DNA from: Burkholderiales bacterium
Lineage (GTDB): Bacteria; Pseudomonadota; Gammaproteobacteria; Burkholderiales; Ga0077523
DNA length: 20,292 nt
NCBI GenBank assembly: GCA_025459035.1
Contig: JALORJ010000007.1
Coordinates: forward strand, 1 to 20,292
Direction: 5' to 3'
Position 1 is the first letter of the stretch; each line of letters begins with the position of its first letter. Shown piece by piece: positions 1 to 4,890 of the stretch. Both the position numbers and the translations under genes were made by a program. The notes under the pieces were generated by a model that saw only the letters and a list, made by a program, of their open reading frames with translations, ran no database searches and had not been told where the DNA came from.

Positions 1-1
1 C

Positions 2-955
2 CTGAACGACGGCCGCTTCGACCGACCCGGCCCGCCGTACGGCGGCGGCGACGAGATCTTCGACGCCATCGCGGCGCAGCAGCCCGACGCGATGCTGTGG
101 CTCGGCGACAACGTCTATCTGCGCGAGCCCGAGTGGAACGACGCCGCGCTGGCGCACGCGCGCTACCGCGCCTACCGTACGCATCCGGCCGCGGCGCGCC
201 TGCGCGCGCAGGTGCCGCAGGTGGCGGTCTGGGACGACCACGACTTCGGCCCGAACGACGCGGACGGGACCTTCGCGAACAAGGCGATGACGCGCGAGAT
301 GTTCCGGCGTCACTGGCCCGATGCCGGGCGCGACGCCGAGGCGATCGGGCAGACGATCGCGTCGCGGCTGCGCATCGCGGACGTGGAGCTGTTTCTCCTC
401 GACGACCGCTGGGACCGAACGCCGGAGCGCGCGCCGGACGCCGCCGGCAAGGCGCTGCTCGGCGCCGAGCAGCTGGCCTGGCTCGAAGCCGCACTCGCCG
501 CGTCGACCGCGAACGTCAAGGTGGTCGCGATGGGGACGCAGTTCTTCAACCGCGCGAGCCGGTTCGAGTCGTGGTCGCACTACCGTGACGAGCAACGCGC
601 GTTGCTCGCGTTCCTCGAGCGGCACCGGACCGCCGGCGTGGTGTTCCTGTCGGGCGACCGGCACTTCGGCGAGCTGCTGCGCATCGAGCGGCCCGGGCTG
701 TATCCGCTGTACGAGTGCACCGCGTCGCCGCTGACCGCCGGCGTGGTGTCGGCGGCCACGCTCGACGCGGCCGAGCGCGACAACCCCGACCTGGTGGCCG
801 GCACCCTCGTGAACCAGCGCCACTTCGGGCTGCTGCGGGTGTTCGGCACCGCGGCGACGCGGCAACTGCTGTTCGAGGCGCGGGCCGGCGACGGCGCGCC
901 GCTGTGGTCGCACGCGGTGCCGCTGCACGCGCTGCAGCCGTTCGACCCGCGCTGA
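2..955 (+). CDS. PhoD-like alkaline phosphatase family protein, 5' end missing
   Basis: The reading frame is open from the left edge of the window, so the true start lies upstream; 317 residues are visible. The family is a calcineurin-like metallophosphoesterase that hydrolyses phosphate mono- or diesters, usually outside the cytoplasm. Visible metal-binding motifs are LGDNVYL (residues 35-41 of the visible part), WDDHDFGPND (77-86) and SGDRHFGEL (217-225), in the order expected for PhoD-like proteins. The N-terminal part, where any signal peptide or Tat motif would be, is outside the window, so its location cannot be judged. It ends at TGA 953-955. No pho-regulon neighbour is visible. The family is fairly certain; the substrate is unknown. 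Confidence 0.85.
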   Translation: MNDGRFDRPGPPYGGGDEIFDAIAAQQPDAMLWLGDNVYLREPEWNDAALAHARYRAYRTHPAAARLRAQVPQVAVWDDHDFGPNDADGTFANKAMTREMFRRHWPDAGRDAEAIGQTIASRLRIADVELFLLDDRWDRTPERAPDAAGKALLGAEQLAWLEAALAASTANVKVVAMGTQFFNRASRFESWSHYRDEQRALLAFLERHRTAGVVFLSGDRHFGELLRIERPGLYPLYECTASPLTAGVVSAATLDAAERDNPDLVAGTLVNQRHFGLLRVFGTAATRQLLFEARAGDGAPLWSHAVPLHALQPFDPR

Positions 956-977
956 TCCGGCGGCGGTTCGCGCCGAT

Positions 978-992
978 CGGGAAACCTTCCCG
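978..992 (+). terminator. Weak hairpin after the PhoD-like gene
   Basis: CGGGAA pairs with TTCCCG around a three-base loop, starting 23 bases after the phosphatase stop. No T-tract follows, so it is at best a weak or Rho-assisted 3' end. Confidence 0.3.
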
Positions 993-1081
993 GGGGCGAT
1001 CCGGGACGCGTTCCGTGGTCGCCGGGCCGGGCGCGGTCGTTCGATGCAGGGCCTTCGCGCGGTGCGGGTCGGTCACGGCGC

Positions 1082-1113
1082 GCGCGACATCTGTGCATGG
1101 ACAGAGATCGCGC
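1082..1113. repeat. Imperfect 32-base inverted repeat
   Basis: Arm GCGCGACATCTGT (1082-1094) pairs with ACAGAGATCGCGC (1101-1113) at 11 of 13 positions around the six-base centre GCATGG. It lies about 20 bases upstream of the candidate promoter at 1133. It could be an operator for a dimeric regulator or an RNA hairpin at the end of the upstream transcript. No T-tract follows it. The sequence shows the symmetry only; the function is inference. Confidence 0.5.
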
Positions 1114-1132
1114 AGAAAGTGACACGACCCGC

Positions 1133-1160
1133 GGAACTTTCGCTCGGCACGGCTCGTCCA
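1133..1160 (+). promoter_or_regulatory. Candidate ECF (RpoE-like) promoter for the dehydrogenase gene
   Basis: GGAACTT (1133-1139) matches the -35 element typical of RpoE-type ECF sigma factors. After 16 bases comes GTCCA (1156-1160), which keeps the conserved TC of the -10 element. Transcription would begin near 1165-1168, giving a leader of about 95 bases that contains the hairpins described separately. A housekeeping alternative (CTGAAA at 1170-1175, TGTAGA at 1194-1199) fits less well. Confidence 0.4.
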
Positions 1161-1205
1161 TGCGCCCGCCTGAAACCGCTCCAACACGCGCTTTGTAGAG
1201 GGCAA

Positions 1206-1251
1206 AGGTTGGACGCCGCCTCGGTGTCCAGCCTCCATCAACGACTGGAGG
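1206..1251 (+). promoter_or_regulatory. Leader with two mutually exclusive hairpins, one covering the ribosome binding site
   Basis: Structure one: AGGTTGGACGCC (1206-1217) pairs with GGTGTCCAGCCT (1223-1234) over 12 consecutive pairs, two of them G-U, around loop GCCTC. Structure two: CCTCCA (1232-1237) pairs with TGGAGG (1246-1251) around an eight-base loop and would hide the Shine-Dalgarno sequence. Bases 1232-1234 are used by both, so they cannot form together. The G-U pairs favour folding as RNA of the + strand. This is the layout of a translational switch, but no ligand class is recognised and it may be chance. Confidence 0.45.
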
Positions 1252-1254
1252 AAG
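1247..1254 (+). promoter_or_regulatory. Strong Shine-Dalgarno sequence of the dehydrogenase gene
   Basis: GGAGGAAG lies six bases before ATG 1261 and fixes that start. It is one of the strongest ribosome binding sites in the window. Part of it can pair with CCTCCA at 1232-1237. Confidence 0.8.
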
Positions 1255-1260
1255 TCCACG

Positions 1261-2514
1261 ATGTTCAAGTTCTCGGCTGTGGCCGCTGCCGTCGCGTTCG
1301 CGCTCGGCACGGGTGCCGTGTCCGCTCAGGACAATCTGGAAAAGCTGTCGGCGTTCAAGACGACCGGCGCCTCGCTCGACATGATGACCGTGCCGCAGTC
1401 GGGCCCGGCGGCCGACGCGATCAAGGAAACGCTGAAGAAGATCAAGCTGCCGGCCGGCTTCAAGATCGAGCTCTACGCGATGGTTCCGGACGCGCGCAAC
1501 ATGGCCGTCGGCACCAACTCGGCGGTCGTCTTCGTCGGCACGCGCAAGACCAAGGTCTGGGCCGTGAGCGATCGTGACAAGGACCGCGTGGCCGACGAGG
1601 TCAAGGTCTTCGCGCCGTCGATCAACTTCAACGTGCCCAACGGCGTCGCGTTCTCGAAGGACGGCTTCCTGTATGTCGCCGAGCACAACCGCGTGCTGGT
1701 GTTCCCGGCGGCCGAGTACTTCTACGAAGGTCCGGACGTCGCGGCGTTCAACGTCGTGCCGCAGGGCAAGCTGATCCCGACGAGCGAAGAGAGCTACAAC
1801 CACGGCGCCCGCGTCATCAAGGTCGGCCCGGACGGCAAGCTCTACATCGCGCTCGGCCAACCGTACAACGTGTCGCCGCAGGACAAGCTCAAGCTGTACG
1901 ACGAAGTCGGCATCGGCGGCATCATCCGCATCGACACCGACGGCAAGAACCGCGAAGTCATCGCCAAGGGCGTGCGCAACGCCGGCGGCCTGGCGTTCAA
2001 CCCGAAGGACAAGTCGCTCTGGTGGAACGACAACCAGGTCGACGGCATGGGCGACATGATCCCGCCGGGCGAGACCAACCGCTGGACGAAGGTCGGTCAG
2101 CACTTCGGCTTCCCGTGGTACGGCGGCGGCAAGGTCCGCACGGCCGAGTACAAGGACAGCGCGCCGCCCGCCGACGCGATCTTCCCGATCGCCGAGCACG
2201 ACGCGCACGCGGCCGACATGGGCGCGCACTTCTACACGGGCAAGGCGTTCCCGTCGAAGTACCAGGGCGGCTACTTCTGGGCGCAGCACGGCTCGTGGAA
2301 CCGCACCAACCCGGTCGGCGCCCGCGTGATGTTCATGCCGGTCAACGCCGACGGCACCGCCGGCAAGCCGGAACCGTTCGCCGAAGGTTGGCTGACGGAA
2401 GAAGGTGAGTATCTCGGCCGCCCGATCGACGTCGCGCAACTGCCCGACGGCTCGATGCTGGTGTCCGACGACTACTCGGGCGCGATCTACCGCATCAGCT
2501 ACGCCGGCAAGTAA
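1261..2514 (+). CDS. Exported PQQ-dependent sugar (sorbosone/glucose) dehydrogenase-type beta-propeller
   Basis: A protein of 417 residues with a clear Sec signal peptide: positively charged start, hydrophobic core and likely cleavage after AVSA (residues 19-22). The mature part has the six-bladed propeller signature of the soluble glucose/sorbosone dehydrogenase family. YNHGARVIKVGPDGKLYIA (179-197) places His181 where the catalytic base sits in soluble glucose dehydrogenase. VRN (238-240) gives the Arg-Asn pair next to the cofactor. A metal/cofactor-site-like segment follows at 255-271, and GRPIDVAQLPDGSMLVSDD (386-404) forms the last blade. Family members oxidise sugars or aldoses in the periplasm with pyrroloquinoline quinone. 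A cytochrome gene follows after 4 bases and is a likely electron acceptor. No PQQ synthesis genes are in the window. The substrate is unknown, and PQQ binding is inferred from the family. Confidence 0.85.
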   Translation: MFKFSAVAAAVAFALGTGAVSAQDNLEKLSAFKTTGASLDMMTVPQSGPAADAIKETLKKIKLPAGFKIELYAMVPDARNMAVGTNSAVVFVGTRKTKVWAVSDRDKDRVADEVKVFAPSINFNVPNGVAFSKDGFLYVAEHNRVLVFPAAEYFYEGPDVAAFNVVPQGKLIPTSEESYNHGARVIKVGPDGKLYIALGQPYNVSPQDKLKLYDEVGIGGIIRIDTDGKNREVIAKGVRNAGGLAFNPKDKSLWWNDNQVDGMGDMIPPGETNRWTKVGQHFGFPWYGGGKVRTAEYKDSAPPADAIFPIAEHDAHAADMGAHFYTGKAFPSKYQGGYFWAQHGSWNRTNPVGARVMFMPVNADGTAGKPEPFAEGWLTEEGEYLGRPIDVAQLPDGSMLVSDDYSGAIYRISYAGK

Positions 2515-2518
2515 GGCG

Positions 2519-2860
2519 ATGCGTTCCCTGCCGTCGCGTGCGTTCGTCTTCTGCGCGGTGCTGACCGGGTCGTTCGCGGCCGCGGCCCAGCAGATGCCGG
2601 GCGACCCGGCGGCCGGGAAGAAGAAGACCACCTCGTGTCAGACGTGCCATGGCCGCAACGGCATGGCCGTGCTGCCCGAGGCGCCGAACCTCGCGGGTCA
2701 GCCCGAGATCTATCTCGCGAAGGCGCTGAAGGACTACCGGTCCGGCAAGCGCGAGAACGAGATGATGTCGGTGATGGCGCAGGCGTTGTCCGATCAGGAC
2801 ATCGCCGATCTTGCGGCCTGGTACTCGAGTCTCGAGATCCAGCTCAAGCCGAAGCCCTGA
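2519..2860 (+). CDS. Small exported c-type cytochrome (class I)
   Basis: A protein of 113 residues starting at ATG 2519, four bases after the dehydrogenase stop. Residues 1-23 form a signal peptide ending in AAA-Q. Haem attaches covalently at Cys40-Gln-Thr-Cys43-His44. A methionine in the segment NEMMSVM (80-86) is the likely distal ligand, and LSDQDIADLAAWYSSL (90-105) is the usual C-terminal helix of cytochrome c4/c5-type domains. It has one haem and no membrane anchor after cleavage, so it is probably a soluble periplasmic electron carrier. It most likely takes electrons from the preceding dehydrogenase and passes them to the respiratory chain; this is inferred from adjacency. The Shine-Dalgarno sequence is weak, so translation may be coupled to the upstream gene. 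Confidence 0.9.
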   Translation: MRSLPSRAFVFCAVLTGSFAAAAQQMPGDPAAGKKKTTSCQTCHGRNGMAVLPEAPNLAGQPEIYLAKALKDYRSGKRENEMMSVMAQALSDQDIADLAAWYSSLEIQLKPKP

Positions 2861-2867
2861 TTCGCGG

Positions 2868-2887
2868 TGCCCCGGGCGACCGGGGCA
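2868..2887 (+). terminator. First of two hairpins after the cytochrome gene
   Basis: TGCCCCGG pairs perfectly with CCGGGGCA around a GCGA tetraloop, seven bases after the cytochrome stop. It has no T-tract and probably acts as a 3'-end stabiliser or as part of a tandem terminator. Confidence 0.5.
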
Positions 2888-2904
2888 TTGGCGGCAGTCC
2901 CCGG

Positions 2905-2939
2905 ACGGGGCGTCACGCGAGTGGCGCCCCGTTCTCTCT
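2905..2939 (+). terminator. Intrinsic terminator of the dehydrogenase-cytochrome operon
   Basis: ACGGGGCGTCAC (2905-2916) pairs with GTGGCGCCCCGT (2921-2932) over 12 pairs, one of them G-U, around a GCGA tetraloop. The pyrimidine tail TTCTCTCT runs to 2939. It is the only classical terminator with a T-rich tail that I see in the window. It reads from the + strand; terC converges from the right. Confidence 0.8.
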
Positions 2940-2996
2940 GGTGCAACTGCCGGCGGTCGCCGCGGGGTCACGCTGCCCCGTGGCGTCCCTCGACGG

Positions 2997-3749
2997 TCAC
3001 GACACCGGCGGGTCCTTGCGCAGCTGCACCGGTCGACCCATGCGCCTGCGCAGCTGGATGTTCAGCAGCTCGACCCCGACCGAGAACGCCATCGCGAAGT
3101 ACACGTAGCCCTTCGGCACGTGGACGTCGAAGCCTTCGACGATCAGCGTGAAGCCCACGAGGATCAGGAACGAGAGCGCGAGCATCTTGACCGTCGGATG
3201 CCGATCCACGAACTCGCCGATCGGGCGTGCCGCGAACATCATCACCGCGACGGACAGCAGGATGGCCAGCACCATCACGCTCAGGTGTTCGGCCAGCCCG
3301 ACCGCGGTGATGACCGAGTCGAGCGAGAAGATGATGTCGATCACCGCGATCTGCGCGACGACTCCCGCGAAGGTCGCCGTCGCGGGCGTGCTGCCGGCGT
3401 GCTCGTCGCCCTCGAGCGAGTTGTGGATCTCGTGCACGCTCTTCCACAGCAGGAACAGGCCACCCCCGATCAGGATCAGATCGCGCCCGGACACCTCCAT
3501 CGACGCGACGGTGAACAGCGGTTCGGTGAGCCGCATGATCCATGCGAGCGACATCAGCAGCGCGATGCGCGAGCCCATCGCCATCAGCAGCCCGATGCGG
3601 CGGGCGCGGTTGCGTACCGCGTCGGGCAGACGTCCGACGAGGATCGAGATGAAGATGATGTTGTCGACCCCGAGCACGATCTCGAGCAGCGTCAGGGTGC
3701 CGAGCGCGATCCACGCGTTCGGGTCGGCGAGCCAGTGGAACTCGAACAT
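2997..3749 (-). CDS. TerC family integral membrane protein
   Basis: A protein of 250 residues and at least seven hydrophobic segments, starting at ATG 3749. The N-terminal LEIVLGVDNIIFISIL (22-37) and the internal FSLDSVITAVGLAEH (141-155) carry the conserved acidic residues (Glu23, Asp29, Asp144) of the TerC/YgdQ-type family. The two motifs reflect the family's internal duplication. Between them a charged loop at about 103-118 includes HEIHNSLEGDEH. TerC-type proteins have been linked to tellurite resistance and to export of manganese or other metal ions during or after protein secretion; the substrate here is not known. It is transcribed away from ghrA, with 140 bases shared between the two starts, and converges with the cytochrome operon. 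Confidence 0.9.
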   Translation of the reverse strand: MFEFHWLADPNAWIALGTLTLLEIVLGVDNIIFISILVGRLPDAVRNRARRIGLLMAMGSRIALLMSLAWIMRLTEPLFTVASMEVSGRDLILIGGGLFLLWKSVHEIHNSLEGDEHAGSTPATATFAGVVAQIAVIDIIFSLDSVITAVGLAEHLSVMVLAILLSVAVMMFAARPIGEFVDRHPTVKMLALSFLILVGFTLIVEGFDVHVPKGYVYFAMAFSVGVELLNIQLRRRMGRPVQLRKDPPVS

Positions 3750-3786
3750 CGGGATTCCGCAGGTGGACGGGAGCGCCGGGAGACGG

Positions 3787-3802
3787 GCGCCGCCGGCGGC
3801 GC
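3787..3802. repeat. 16-base perfect palindrome between terC and ghrA
   Basis: GCGCCGCCGGCGGCGC lies in the divergent promoter region, 38 bases upstream of terC and about 90 upstream of ghrA. It could be an operator, but palindromes of only G and C arise easily at this base composition. Confidence 0.3.
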
Positions 3803-3855
3803 GAACGGTGCCGCAAAGCGCGATGCGTCACAACTGCGACCGCGCGGCGGGTGCG

Positions 3856-3861
3856 TAGGAT
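3856..3861 (+). promoter_or_regulatory. Possible -10 element of ghrA
   Basis: TAGGAT matches four of six bases of a housekeeping -10 box and would start transcription about 22 bases before ATG 3890. No convincing -35 box is present, only CTGCGA 16 bases upstream. The short leader has no clear Shine-Dalgarno sequence. Confidence 0.25.
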
Positions 3862-3889
3862 CGCGCACGCCTTCACTGCCCGTGTTGCC

Positions 3890-4819
3890 ATGAGTCTCGT
3901 GTTCTACAGCCGCGCCGACGACCCGGCGCCGTGGCGCGACGCGTTCGCGGCCGCGCTTCCCGACCTCGTGTTCGAGACCGACGCCGACGTGCGCGATCCC
4001 GCCGCGGTGCGCTACGCGCTGGTGTGGAAGCCCCCGCACGGCTGGCTCGCGGGCTTCCCGAACCTGCGCGCGATCTTCTCGCTCGGCGCCGGTGTCGACG
4101 CGCTGCTCGACGACCCGGCGCTGCCGGCCGCCGTGCCGCTCACACGGATGGTCGACGCCGGCATGGGCCGGCAGATGGCCGAGTACGCCGCCTGGGGCGT
4201 GATGCACTTCCACCGCGGCATGCAGCGCTACGCGAACCAGCAGCGGGCCTGCGACTGGCGACCGCATCCGGGCACGCCCGCGCGCCAGTTCCGTGTGGGT
4301 CTGCTGGGGCTCGGCGTGCTGGGCGAACAGGCCGCGCGCCTGATCGCGGCGACGGGCTACCCGGTCGCGGCATGGACGCGCACGCCGCGGCAGGTGCCGG
4401 GCATCGAGAACTTCGCGGGCGCCGCCGCGCTGCCGGCGTTCCTCGCGCGCACGCAGGTGCTGATCAACTTCCTGCCGCTGACCCCGGACACACGCGGCAT
4501 GCTCGACGCCACCCTGTTCGCGCAACTGCCGCGTGGTGCTGCGGTGATCAATCTCGCGCGCGGACCGCATCTGGTCGACGCCGACCTGCTCGCGGCGCTC
4601 GATGCCGACCACCTGTCGGGCGCACTGCTCGACGTCTTCCACGCCGAACCGCTCGCGCCGGATCACCCGTTCTGGCAGCACCCGAAGATCGTCGTCACGC
4701 CGCACATCGCCGCCATCACGATGGCCGACGAGGCCGCGTCACAGGTCATCGACAACGTGCGCCGACTCGAACGCGGCGAGGCACCGCTGCACACCGTGGA
4801 TCGGGATCGCGGCTACTGA
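3890..4819 (+). CDS. ghrA: Glyoxylate/hydroxypyruvate reductase A (D-2-hydroxyacid dehydrogenase)
   Basis: A protein of 309 residues, close to the usual length. ATG 3890 was chosen because MSLVFYS is the normal start of the family; an upstream in-frame ATG at 3851 would add 13 unconserved residues. The enzyme reduces glyoxylate to glycolate and hydroxypyruvate to D-glycerate with NAD(P)H in the cytoplasm. FSLGAGVDALL (63-73) contacts substrate. GLGVLG (140-145) is the nucleotide-binding turn. Arg224 in NLARGPHLVD, Glu253 in HAEPL and His272 in TPHIAA form the catalytic set of the D-2-hydroxyacid dehydrogenase superfamily. WTRTP (162-166) after the second strand has the Arg typical of NADPH preference. 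It stands alone, between divergent terC and convergent glgP. Confidence 0.9.
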   Translation: MSLVFYSRADDPAPWRDAFAAALPDLVFETDADVRDPAAVRYALVWKPPHGWLAGFPNLRAIFSLGAGVDALLDDPALPAAVPLTRMVDAGMGRQMAEYAAWGVMHFHRGMQRYANQQRACDWRPHPGTPARQFRVGLLGLGVLGEQAARLIAATGYPVAAWTRTPRQVPGIENFAGAAALPAFLARTQVLINFLPLTPDTRGMLDATLFAQLPRGAAVINLARGPHLVDADLLAALDADHLSGALLDVFHAEPLAPDHPFWQHPKIVVTPHIAAITMADEAASQVIDNVRRLERGEAPLHTVDRDRGY

Positions 4820-4890
4820 GCGGCGCTCACGATCGTGTGGTCTCCCGAGTGCTCCGCGGGGAGCCGTCGGATGTCGCGCCGCGAGCGGCG

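Larger units (their letters stand above)
956..1260. other. 305-base non-coding region with several dyad structures
   Basis: No convincing gene lies between the phosphatase stop and the dehydrogenase start. Reading left to right, the region holds a short hairpin after the phosphatase gene (978-992), an imperfect 32-base inverted repeat (1082-1113), a candidate ECF-type promoter (1133-1160), a 12-bp leader hairpin (1206-1234), a competing stem that includes the Shine-Dalgarno sequence (1232-1251), and a strong ribosome binding site (1247-1254). Open frames that cross it on either strand are extensions of shadow frames in GC-rich DNA. Confidence 0.7.

Noticed and set aside
580..2631. A 683-codon minus-strand open frame opposite the dehydrogenase gene
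   Set aside because: Its composition is the complement of a well-supported gene with a signal peptide and ribosome binding site. It has no motif and no start signal.
3851..3889. An upstream ATG giving a 13-residue longer GhrA
   Set aside because: The extra residues are not family-like, and the possible -10 box (3856-3861) would lie inside the extension.
4820..4890. Small hairpins between the convergent ghrA and glgP genes taken as terminators
   Set aside because: GCTCC/GGAGC (4851-4864) and CGCCG/CGGCG (4877-4890) are only five pairs each, with no T-tract on either strand, and are expected by chance at this GC content.
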